Assembly (NCBI RefSeq): GCF_000685095.1
Contig: NZ_BAYE01000014.1
Span: forward strand, 1-64,000
Reading direction: 5' to 3'
DNA length: 64,000 nt
From: Paraburkholderia caledonica NBRC 102488
Lineage (GTDB): Bacteria > Pseudomonadota > Gammaproteobacteria > Burkholderiales > Burkholderiaceae
Part shown: positions 34,318-42,648 of the stretch, in pieces
How positions within the stretch are numbered: position 1 is the stretch's first letter
Layout: the number at the start of each line of letters is the position of its first letter
Position numbers and translations under genes: made by a program
Notes under the pieces: generated by a model
What the model saw: the letters and a program-made list of their open reading frames with translations, nothing else
Told to the model about the DNA's origin: nothing
Database searches by the model: none

Positions 34318-34732
34318 TGTTTTCCCCGAAGTTGGCTGCGACTGACCGGCTGCAGCGGACGATTGTTAATTATGGATCAGTTGGTCCATAATAGGGCGTG
34401 CTTTTTCCGAAGGCAAGTCCGCAACGGCCTGTTTCAGGCCGTTATAACGTGAACAGTACTGCTTCGTAATCAGGACAGTTCTAGTTATCGAGAGGGTACA
34501 GTTGTCGTGCTTTGATACGTACGATCGTACAGATTCTGCAATGTCTATTTTGTTTTGACTGCCTGACCCGAAATGAACTGGGAGTGGGTATTATTTTCGG
34601 CGCACACCTCAGGTAGAGGCCATTTAGCTGCCCGTAGAACTGGAGGGTGAAGGAGTGTGCAATCGTCCGCATGGGTGCTGTGCGCACCTTCCCTGAACTG
34701 CTCGCGCGTCGCTGCGTCCATACCGTCTTCGC
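34318..34732. other. Intergenic region with two palindromes
   Basis: No gene is supported in these 415 bases. ATTATGGA (34371-34378) and TCCATAAT (34387-34394) form an interrupted palindrome about 55 bases before the 110-residue gene on the minus strand. GTACGATCGTAC (34519-34530) is a perfect 12-base palindrome. Both are operator-like, with regulators unknown. Confidence 0.5.
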
Positions 34733-37700
34733 ATGATCGAACTGTCGAACCGAAGCTTTATCGAACTGGGCAATGGTTCACCGCGTCTGCAACGAGCCGT
34801 TGCTCATGGCTCGTCGTCGGTGCTCGTCGCCGGTCGAGGGAGCGGCGCGCCGGCCGTGCTGGCGGCGCTGCAGCGCGAATACGCGTTGCGCGCCGTGCTG
34901 CATGAAACCTGGTCGGCGGTTCCCCAGGCGCTCGTGCCGCACGGTGACGGCGCGCTGCTCCTGCTCGCCGATCCGGGCGGCGAGCCGTTGCGCTGCTGCA
35001 GCGGCTCACGCCAGGCCGGCACCGCAGCCTTCCTGAAGGTCGCCATCGGCCTTGCGCGGGCCGTCGGCGCGATGCACGCGGCGGGCATCGTGCATCGTGC
35101 GCTGTCGCCGGCCCGCTTTCTCGTGAACGACGAAGGCCAGGCGTTTCTCACCGGCTTTGGCTCCGCCACCCGTCCCGGCGACAACATTGCTTCGCCCGAC
35201 GCCGACCTCGAATGGAACGACGGCAGCTTCATCTACATGGCGCCCGAACTCGGCGCGCGTATGAACGTGCCGGTTGACGAACGCGCCGATCTCTATTCGC
35301 TTGGCTGCATCTTCTATCAGTTGCTGACAGGCATGCCGCCGTTCGAGGCCGCCGACACCGCCGCGCGTGTGCATGCGCACGCGACGCACCGGCCGCGTCC
35401 GCCGCACGAACTCGCCGCAGACGTGCAGCCGCAAATCTCGCGGGTCGTGATGAAGCTGCTCGAGAAAGCGCCCGAACAACGTTACGCCGATGCAGCGGGG
35501 CTGCTTGCGGACCTGCATCGATGTGAGGAGCTGCAACGGCGTCACGGCGAGATCGCGCCTTTTACGCTCGACACCCATGCGGCGCTGCAGCGCCTTCAGC
35601 AGGCCGACCGGGTGCTCGGCCGCGACGACGAAATCGAGGCGCTGCTCGCGCAGTTCCGTGCGGTCGTGGACGGCCGGCAAGCGCGCGTCGCGTGGGTGTC
35701 GGGCAGTTCCGGGATCGGCAAGTCGACGCTGCTGCAAGAAGCCGTTGCGCGGATGCAGCGTCTGAGCCCGCCGCTTCTCGCCGTCAGCAAGAGCGAGGAA
35801 GGTCATCGCGGCAAGCCGTACGCGATTCTCGGCCAGGCGCTCGATCAACTGCTGCGCTTCGTGCTCGGCTGCCCCGACGGCGAGTTTGCGATCTGGCGTG
35901 AGCGGATCGCCACGGCCACAGCGCCCGTCGGCCGCACGCTGAGCGCATTTCTGCCCGCGCTCGGCGCCGTGCTCGGGCCGCAGCCCGAAGCGCTCGACCC
36001 GCCGGACGCCGCGCCGGCGCTTGAACGCGAGCGCGTGCTTCAGGGGATCGCGCGGTTGATCGCGTGCTTTGCGAACGGCGCGCGTCCGCTCGTTCTCGTG
36101 CTCGATGATCTCCAGTGGGTGGACACCGGCACCTTGCAGGTGCTGGAGCGGCTTCTGCATCAGCATAGCGATGCGGCGCTGCTGCTGATCGGCGCGTTCC
36201 GCGACAATGAAGTAGCCGCGGATCACCCGCTGCGCGCCGGCAAACTGGCCGACGTGGCCGCGGCGCGGCATGTGCAGTTGGGGCCGCTGAACGAGGGCGC
36301 GCTGCGTGAGTTGATTGCGCGCGCGCTACATCAGGACGCGGACTCGCTCGGGCCGCTCGTGGAGATGATCGGCCGCAAGACCGGGCGCAATCCGTTTTTC
36401 GCGCAACATCTGCTGCGTCTGCTCGCGGACGACGGCCTCCTCGAATACGACGTGGAGTCGTCCGCGTGGCGCTGGAGTCTCGAACAGATGACGGCACAGC
36501 GCGGCGTCGAAAACGTCGTCGAACTGCTCGCGCGAAAGCTCGGCCAATTGCCCGCCGCCGCGCAATTCATGCTGCGGGTGCTGGCTTGCCTCGGGCAGCG
36601 CGCGTCCACCCCAACGCTCGCGGTGGCGGCCGGGTTGTCTGAACTCGACGCGACCCGGCATCTGCAACCCGCGCTCGAAGCCGGCACGGTGTATCGCGAG
36701 AACGGCGACTGGGTGTTCTGGCACGACCGGATTCGCGAGGCGACTTACGCGTCGATGTCGGCAGCCGAGCGCGCCGCGCTGCATTTGCAGATCGCCCGTC
36801 GCCAGTTGGCGAACCGGGGCGGCGAGTTCGATGTGTTCGCGCTCGCGGCACAAGCCAACCTCGCGCGCCCGGCGCTCGACGATCCCGACGAACGGCGCGT
36901 CTTCGCGCGCCTCAATCTGGACGCCGGGCGCGAGGCGAAAGCCGCAACGGCGCATGATTCGTCACTGGGCTTCTTCCGCGCGGCGCTCGACTTGCTGGGC
37001 GACCAGGCGGCGAGCGAAGACGGCCTGCTCGCCCGCAAGCTGTGCGGCGAGGCCGAGTTCATGACCGGCGCGCTGGAGGTTGCCGAAGCGCGCCTGTCGG
37101 CGCTGGAAGCCGAGGCGGGCGACGGCATCTTCGGCGCCGATCTCGCGCGGCTGCGCGCCGCGCTCTACACGACGCTCGGCCGCTATGATCTCGCGCTCGG
37201 CGTGGGTCTCGCGTTTTTGCATCGCGCGGGTATCGAGGTGCCCATGCATCCCGTCGATGCCGACGTGGACCGCGAATACGCGCGTCTGCGCAGTTGGCTG
37301 GACCAGCACGGCATTGCCGGGCTGCGCGAGTTGCCTATCATCGCGGACCCGCTGCGCCGCGCCATCACCGACATCATCTCGGACCTCATCCCGCCCGCGC
37401 TCTACACCGACCAGAACCTTGTCGACTTCATGCTGCTGCGCTCGGTCAACCTCGCGATCGAGCACGGTCATTCGGACGCGGCCGCGAACGTGTACACGTG
37501 CATGAACCAGATCTTCGGCGTGCGTTACGGCGACTACAGTTTTTCGCTTCCGTTCGGCCAGCTCGCGCTGCACCTGGTCGACGAACGCGGGCTCGTACGG
37601 TATCGGGCGCGCGTCTACATGGTGTTCGGCACCTTCGTCGTGCCTTGGACCTTGCCGGCGCGAAGCGCGCGCGATTATGTGCGCCGCGCCTACAACGTCG

Positions 37701-39811
37701 CCATAGAAAGCAGCGACCACACCTTCGCGCTGTATTGCGGCCGCAACGAAGCCACCGGCATGCTGTTCGCCGGCGAGTTGCTGGCCGACGTGCGCGAGAC
37801 GGTGGCGCGCGCACTGGCTAGCGCGCGCGACGCCAACTTCCAGCTGGTGATCGACGCGCTGCTGTCGCAATGGGCGCTGCTCACGCACTTGCAGGAAGGC
37901 AAGCCCGACGGCCGCGTCGAGATGCCGCCGGTGCCCGTGGACGGCAGGCCGACCACGCTGGTGGACTTCTCTTACTGGGTGTACCGCTTGCAGCGTTCGC
38001 TGCTGTTCGGCGACCTCGCGGATGCGCTCGAATCGCGTCGACGTGCCGAAGCCAGCGCGAACGCATCGCGTTCCTTCGCCGAGAGCGGCGAGTTGCCTTT
38101 CTACGGGGCGCTCGCGCTGCTCGCATTGCCGCGGCGCGATCCGGCGCAAGAGGCTGCGTTGCAGCGCCATGCCGGGCAACTCGCGGTCTGGGCGCGAGCC
38201 TGCCCGGAGAATTTCGTCGGACGATGCGAACTGGTGCATGCTGAGATGGCGCGTGTCGAAGGCCGCGCGCTCGACGCGCTGGAAGCGTATGCGAAGGCTG
38301 TCGCGCACGCGCGTCGTCACGGCTTCACGCAGATCGAAGCGCTTGCTGCCGAGCTTGCGGCGTCGTTCCACGCCGCGCGCGGCGAAGAGGTGACCGCCCA
38401 GGCGTACCTGCGTCACGCGCGCGGGGCGTGGCAACGCTGGGGCGCGGTGGCGAAGGCGCGGCAGTTGCAGACCGGCCACCCCGAACTGTTCGACGCCGAC
38501 ACGGATGCACCCGCGGCGAGCCGTCTTCAGGAACTCGACGTGCAAGCGGTGCTGCGCATTTCGAATGCGCTCGCAAGCGACATCGTCCCGGCGCGGCTCG
38601 TCGAAACGCTGTTGCGCACGGCGCTCGAAAGCGCCGGCGCCGGGCAGGGCGCACTCGTTTTGCTGCGCCGCGGCGTGTGGCAGGTGCCGGCGCGCGCGCA
38701 GGTGGTCAACGGCGCGATTGCCGTCACGCAGGACGCGGTGCCGTTCACGTCCGACGTGCTGCCGGTCTCGCTCGTGCAGGCCGTCGCGCGCACCCAGGAA
38801 GGCGTGGTAGCCGACGACCCGCACGACTCGCCGGTCTACGCGCAGGACGTCTATATCCGCCGCAAGCGTCCGCGCTCGGTGCTGTGCGTGCCGTTGATGC
38901 GTTATTCGACGCTGGTGGGCGTGCTGTATCTAGAGAACGATCTGGCCGCAAAGGTGTTCACGGCGGCCAAGGCGGCGGTGCTCGAAGTGATCGCGTCGCA
39001 GGCGGCCTTCGCGCTGGAAAACGCGCGGCTCTACGACGATCTCGTCGAGCAGAACGAGCAGCGCGCGCGGGCTGAGGAACAGTTGCGCGCCGCGCTCACC
39101 GACCTCGCACGCGCAACGCGGCTGAAGGCGATGGGCGAGCTGGTCGCTTCGATCGTGCACGAAGTCGGGCAGCCGCTCGCCGCCGTGGACACCTCCGCGA
39201 GCGCCGCGTTGCGCTGGTTGAGCCGCAGTCCACCGGAAATCGGCGAGGCGCAGCAGATGCTCACGCACATCAGCCGCAGCGCGACGCGCGCGAAAAGCAT
39301 CATCGAGGCGCTCCGCGCAAAGGCGCGCAAGGCCGAGCCGCAGTTCACGAGGCTCGACCTGTCCGAAGCGCTGCGCGAGGCTGCGGCTCTCGTGGCCGCG
39401 CAACTGGACGCGCTGAACGTCACGCTGGAATTGCGCGGCCTGAACGAACCCGTCTACGTGCATGGCGACCGCGTTCAGTTGCAGCAGGTGGCGATCAATC
39501 TGCTGACGAACGGCGCCGAGTCGATGGCTGCGCTCGACACCGGGCGGCTGCTCGTGCTCGCGTGCACGATGGGCGCGGACGGCACGGTGCAGGTGACGGT
39601 GGACGATCTGGGCAGCGGCATCGCGCCCGAAGTTGCGGACCGGCTGCTCGAACCGCTCTTCACCACGAAAGACAACGGCATGGGCATGGGCCTCGCCATT
39701 TCCCATTCAATCGTCGACGCCCACGGCGGCACGCTGACTCTCGCGCCGCGCGAGGTGACGGGCACGCGCGCCCGCTTCGTGCTGCCGCGGCTCGACGCGG
39801 AAGGCACCTAA
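34733..39811 (+). CDS. Giant hybrid sensor: protein pseudokinase, ATPase, TPR-like region, GAF, histidine kinase
   Basis: The 1692-residue cytoplasmic protein has, in order: a protein-kinase-like domain (1-265), an AAA-type ATPase (about 285-560, Walker A SGSSGIGKST near 323 and Walker B LVLVLDDLQWVD near 453), a long helical repeat region, a GAF domain (about 1275-1430) and a histidine kinase with SIVHEVGQPLAA near 1476 and ATP-lid FTTKDNGMGMGLAISHS. The kinase-like domain reads HRALSPARFL where HRD is expected and TGFGSA where DFG is expected, and has no clear VAIK lysine, so it is probably inactive. The next gene encodes a FixJ-like regulator, its likely partner. The signal is unknown. Confidence 0.9.
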   Translation: MIELSNRSFIELGNGSPRLQRAVAHGSSSVLVAGRGSGAPAVLAALQREYALRAVLHETWSAVPQALVPHGDGALLLLADPGGEPLRCCSGSRQAGTAAFLKVAIGLARAVGAMHAAGIVHRALSPARFLVNDEGQAFLTGFGSATRPGDNIASPDADLEWNDGSFIYMAPELGARMNVPVDERADLYSLGCIFYQLLTGMPPFEAADTAARVHAHATHRPRPPHELAADVQPQISRVVMKLLEKAPEQRYADAAGLLADLHRCEELQRRHGEIAPFTLDTHAALQRLQQADRVLGRDDEIEALLAQFRAVVDGRQARVAWVSGSSGIGKSTLLQEAVARMQRLSPPLLAVSKSEEGHRGKPYAILGQALDQLLRFVLGCPDGEFAIWRERIATATAPVGRTLSAFLPALGAVLGPQPEALDPPDAAPALERERVLQGIARLIACFANGARPLVLVLDDLQWVDTGTLQVLERLLHQHSDAALLLIGAFRDNEVAADHPLRAGKLADVAAARHVQLGPLNEGALRELIARALHQDADSLGPLVEMIGRKTGRNPFFAQHLLRLLADDGLLEYDVESSAWRWSLEQMTAQRGVENVVELLARKLGQLPAAAQFMLRVLACLGQRASTPTLAVAAGLSELDATRHLQPALEAGTVYRENGDWVFWHDRIREATYASMSAAERAALHLQIARRQLANRGGEFDVFALAAQANLARPALDDPDERRVFARLNLDAGREAKAATAHDSSLGFFRAALDLLGDQAASEDGLLARKLCGEAEFMTGALEVAEARLSALEAEAGDGIFGADLARLRAALYTTLGRYDLALGVGLAFLHRAGIEVPMHPVDADVDREYARLRSWLDQHGIAGLRELPIIADPLRRAITDIISDLIPPALYTDQNLVDFMLLRSVNLAIEHGHSDAAANVYTCMNQIFGVRYGDYSFSLPFGQLALHLVDERGLVRYRARVYMVFGTFVVPWTLPARSARDYVRRAYNVAIESSDHTFALYCGRNEATGMLFAGELLADVRETVARALASARDANFQLVIDALLSQWALLTHLQEGKPDGRVEMPPVPVDGRPTTLVDFSYWVYRLQRSLLFGDLADALESRRRAEASANASRSFAESGELPFYGALALLALPRRDPAQEAALQRHAGQLAVWARACPENFVGRCELVHAEMARVEGRALDALEAYAKAVAHARRHGFTQIEALAAELAASFHAARGEEVTAQAYLRHARGAWQRWGAVAKARQLQTGHPELFDADTDAPAASRLQELDVQAVLRISNALASDIVPARLVETLLRTALESAGAGQGALVLLRRGVWQVPARAQVVNGAIAVTQDAVPFTSDVLPVSLVQAVARTQEGVVADDPHDSPVYAQDVYIRRKRPRSVLCVPLMRYSTLVGVLYLENDLAAKVFTAAKAAVLEVIASQAAFALENARLYDDLVEQNEQRARAEEQLRAALTDLARATRLKAMGELVASIVHEVGQPLAAVDTSASAALRWLSRSPPEIGEAQQMLTHISRSATRAKSIIEALRAKARKAEPQFTRLDLSEALREAAALVAAQLDALNVTLELRGLNEPVYVHGDRVQLQQVAINLLTNGAESMAALDTGRLLVLACTMGADGTVQVTVDDLGSGIAPEVADRLLEPLFTTKDNGMGMGLAISHSIVDAHGGTLTLAPREVTGTRARFVLPRLDAEGT

Positions 39812-39927
39812 GCAGCGCGCCGCCGTGCGGTTCGCACGAAGCATGTGCGAGCCGGCGCCGGCGCTTCGAATTCGTCAACCACCGGGCCGCCTCGCGGCCC
39901 TTTAACGAGAGCTCTGCGAACGCCGCA

Positions 39928-40614
39928 ATGTCCGATTCCCGAACCTTCCGTACAGCCGCTTCATCCACGGGCCGCGAGTCCCGCGTCGTCTACATCGTCG
40001 ATGACGACGACCTCGTGCGTGGCGCGCTGGTCGGTCTGTTGCGCTCGATCGACCTCGAAGTGCACGCGTTCGCCTCGACCGAGGAATTTCTCGCCGCGCC
40101 CAAAAGCGCGAATCCGTCGTGCCTCGTGCTCGACGTGCGGCTGCGCGGGCAGAGCGGCATTGCGTTCCAGAAATCGCTGTCGGAGACCGGCCAACCGCAC
40201 ATGCCCATCGTCTTCATGACGGGCCACGGCGATATAGCGATGACCGTGAAGGCGATGAAGGCCGGTGCGATGGATTTCCTCTCCAAGCCGTTTCGCGATC
40301 AGGACATGATCGATGCGGTGGTCGCCGCGCTCGACAGCGACGCGAAGCGGCTGGAGGCCGACCGCTCGCTGCACGACGTGCGCGCCTGCTGGGAATCGCT
40401 GACGCCGCGCGAACGCGAGGTGCTCGAGCACGTGGCCGCGGGGCTGATGAACAAGCAGATCGCGGCCAACATGGGAATCGCGGAGATCACGGCCAAGATC
40501 CATCGCGGGCAGGCGATGCGCAAGATGAACACGCGCTCGGTGGCGGAACTGGTGCGCAAGATGCAAGCGCTTGGTATCGCCAAACTCGGCGGAATAGGCG
40601 CCGCGCAGCAGTAA
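39928..40614 (+). CDS. FixJ/NarL-type response regulator
   Basis: The 228-residue protein has a receiver domain (about 20-140) with the acidic pair in YIVDDDDLVR, the phospho-acceptor in CLVLDVRLRGQSG, threonine in VFMTGHGD and lysine in FLSKPF. A LuxR-type helix-turn-helix follows (about 160-215): LTPREREVLEHVAAGLMNKQ then IAANMGIAEITAKIHRGQAM. It lies 116 bases after the giant kinase and is its obvious phosphotransfer partner. The start at 39928 is the first ATG after the gap. A DNA-binding activator role is expected; targets are unknown. Confidence 0.92.
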   Translation: MSDSRTFRTAASSTGRESRVVYIVDDDDLVRGALVGLLRSIDLEVHAFASTEEFLAAPKSANPSCLVLDVRLRGQSGIAFQKSLSETGQPHMPIVFMTGHGDIAMTVKAMKAGAMDFLSKPFRDQDMIDAVVAALDSDAKRLEADRSLHDVRACWESLTPREREVLEHVAAGLMNKQIAANMGIAEITAKIHRGQAMRKMNTRSVAELVRKMQALGIAKLGGIGAAQQ

Positions 40615-40690
40615 GCGTACGCTTTATACCGTACCGTTCGCGCGCACCAAGCTGTACCCACCGTGTTCCGGCAAGCGGCGCAGGTGTACC

Positions 40691-40709
40691 CATACCTACA
40701 TATGATGGC
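40691..40709 (+). promoter_or_regulatory. 19-base element shared with the HK2 locus, copy 2
   Basis: CATACCTACATATGATGGC is identical to 12949-12967. Around it GTACCCA occurs three times (40654, 40686, 40711). It lies 41 bases before the ATG of the receiver gene. Promoter role inferred from TATGAT. Confidence 0.5.
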
Positions 40710-40749
40710 GGTACCCATGCGTGGCGTTATGCTGGGCTACCGGTGAGCG

Positions 40750-41172
40750 GTGGGATGGGCCCATCCGTTTGCCTGGCCTCAGGCAGGTATCGCTTTGTCG
40801 CTTTCGTCCACCGAACTCGTCGTCATTGTCGACGATGACCCCTTCGTGCTCGCCGCCGCCAGCAGCCTCGTGCGTTCGTTCGGCTGGGAGGCGCGCGAGT
40901 TCGCGAGCGCGGCAGCGTTTCTCGCGTCGGATGTACTCTCGCGAACCGATTGCCTGATCTGCGATATCCAGATGACCGGCATGGGCGGGATAGAACTCCT
41001 CGACAAGCTCGAAGCCGACGGCATGCGCATTCCCACGCTATTCATCACGGCCCTGGCCTCCGCGCGCACGCGCGCGCGGGTAGGGGCCAGCTCCGCGTTA
41101 TGCGTGATCGAGAAACCCATCGACGCGAGCGAACTCGAGTCGTGGATTCGCCGCGCGCTGGGACACGGCTAG
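40750..41172 (+). CDS. Receiver-only response regulator
   Basis: The 140-residue protein is a single receiver domain with no output domain: ELVVIVDDDPFVLAAASSLV for the acidic pair, CLICDIQMTGMGG with the phospho-acceptor, LFITALAS and the lysine in VIEKPIDASE. It resembles the receivers of FixJ-like proteins. The start is uncertain; TTG 40795 would give a protein beginning just before the fold. It lies between the giant kinase/FixJ pair and HK3 and may be a phosphate sink or shuttle for either. Confidence 0.82.
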   Translation: MGWAHPFAWPQAGIALSLSSTELVVIVDDDPFVLAAASSLVRSFGWEAREFASAAAFLASDVLSRTDCLICDIQMTGMGGIELLDKLEADGMRIPTLFITALASARTRARVGASSALCVIEKPIDASELESWIRRALGHG

Positions 41173-41308
41173 CAAAAGCGACACCAGTGCATGGCGAGGG
41201 CAAACCTTCGTAGGGGGTGGGCGACCACTCGTTTGATGGTGCGAACGCCACGCGGCATGCTCTCATGTCTCCTATGCCGTCCGACGTGGCGGCGCCAGGA
41301 GAACGACG

Positions 41309-42481
41309 ATGACCTTCATCCATTCGACCGTGTCGCGCGAGGCCTTGCAGGAATCCGTGCTGCGCATCTGCACTCGCGCGGCAAGACACTCCTCGTTCCG
41401 GATTGCTCGCGCGAATCCGTCCAGTCCGGCGGCGAGGACCGCTCAAGCCATTCGCACCATTCGCACGAGGGGCGCCATTCGCACCGTTCGCACCGGCGTG
41501 CAATCGCAGCGTATCAGTGCGACCGCGATCTTCGTGCTGCTCGTTGCGCTACTCGTCACGATAAGCGCACCTGCTGCCAACGCGGCGATGCTCTACACGC
41601 GGCCGTGCCGCGCCGACAGCAACCTGCTGCCGATCGCCTGGCTCGTCGCGATCGGCTTCGGACTGCTCGCGGTGACGCTGTGGGTATATGCGTACGAGCA
41701 GCGTTCGAGCATCGCGCGCCTCGCCGCCGCGATCGAGCAGCGCAGCAGCACGGACACGTTGCCGCAAGCGTTGGCCGAGTTCGGGCCGCCCACGGTCGCG
41801 CGCCTGGTACGCGCGATCAACAGCGCGCAGCGCTACGACGCCGAACGCGTCGCCCAGGTGCTCGACGTGCTCGCAGCGTATGCGCACGACCTGCGCACGC
41901 CGCTGACACGTATGGCTTTGCGCTGTGAGCGGCTCGACGACGGCGAAGTGCGTGACGCGATCGAGCGCGATCTCGCCGAGATGGGCGAACTGGTCGAGGC
42001 AAGCCTCGCCTGTGCGCGAATGCAATGCTGGGCCGGGCAACCGTTGCGGTGCTTCGATGCGGACGGACTGATCGGCGCGCTCGTCGATAACTACCGGGAC
42101 GCCGGCCGCTCGGTCGAACTCGAAGGCGAGGTCGGGCGTCCAGTCGTGACGTGCCCCCATGCGCTGCGCTGTGTGCTCGTCAATCTGATCGACAACGCGT
42201 TGCGCTATGACAGCGCCGTGCGGTTGTGCGTGCGCGTCGATGCACGGCGCGTGGTGCTGGCCGTGGTCGACTCCGGACCGGGTATCGTGCCGGCCGAAAT
42301 GGAGACCGTATTCGCGCCCTGGTATCGCGCGCCCCGCACGACAGCGCGCGCGCCGGAATGCGGCTTGGGCCTCACGCTCGCGCGACGTCTTACGCTCGCG
42401 ATGCGCGGCGAACTGCAACTGGAGAACCGCCGTAACGGCGGACTCGAAGCAAGATTGACGCTGCCTCTCGCGGTAGCGTGA
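41309..42481 (+). CDS. Membrane histidine kinase HK3
   Basis: The 390-residue kinase starts at ATG 41309 (CAGGAG upstream). An extended N-terminal cytoplasmic part (about 70 residues) precedes two helices (SATAIFVLLVALLVTISAP, about 72-92, and LPIAWLVAIGFGLLAVTLWV, about 110-130) around a loop of some 20 residues. The phospho-acceptor is H193 in YAHDLRTPLTRM. N box NLIDNALRYD and G1 VDSGPGI are standard, but the G2 box reads PECGLGLTLARR where its paralogues have PGSGLGLAIARR. It follows a receiver-only protein by 136 bases, the nearest candidate partner. Confidence 0.88.
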   Translation: MTFIHSTVSREALQESVLRICTRAARHSSFRIARANPSSPAARTAQAIRTIRTRGAIRTVRTGVQSQRISATAIFVLLVALLVTISAPAANAAMLYTRPCRADSNLLPIAWLVAIGFGLLAVTLWVYAYEQRSSIARLAAAIEQRSSTDTLPQALAEFGPPTVARLVRAINSAQRYDAERVAQVLDVLAAYAHDLRTPLTRMALRCERLDDGEVRDAIERDLAEMGELVEASLACARMQCWAGQPLRCFDADGLIGALVDNYRDAGRSVELEGEVGRPVVTCPHALRCVLVNLIDNALRYDSAVRLCVRVDARRVVLAVVDSGPGIVPAEMETVFAPWYRAPRTTARAPECGLGLTLARRLTLAMRGELQLENRRNGGLEARLTLPLAVA

Positions 42482-42648
42482 GCATCAAACAGCGCTCGAT
42501 AGAAAAGCTCAACGCGAACTCGTGGAATAAGCGAGCGGTCTCGCGTGTTGTAGCTGGGGCTTCATGTGCAGTGGTCTATGTCGTGTGTGAGCACGCCCAG
42601 AGTTCTCAAAGATGCCCGAACACCCTCACATCCGTTCCCGCCGACGCC

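Noticed and set aside
34318..34420. Possible hrpII box before the 110-residue protein
   Set aside because: CGAA at 34329 is followed at the required distance by CGGC, not CGAA; the match is not good enough.
36962..38824. 620-codon frame opposite the giant sensor gene
   Set aside because: Low-complexity Arg/His composition and no start signal; it mirrors the real coding strand.
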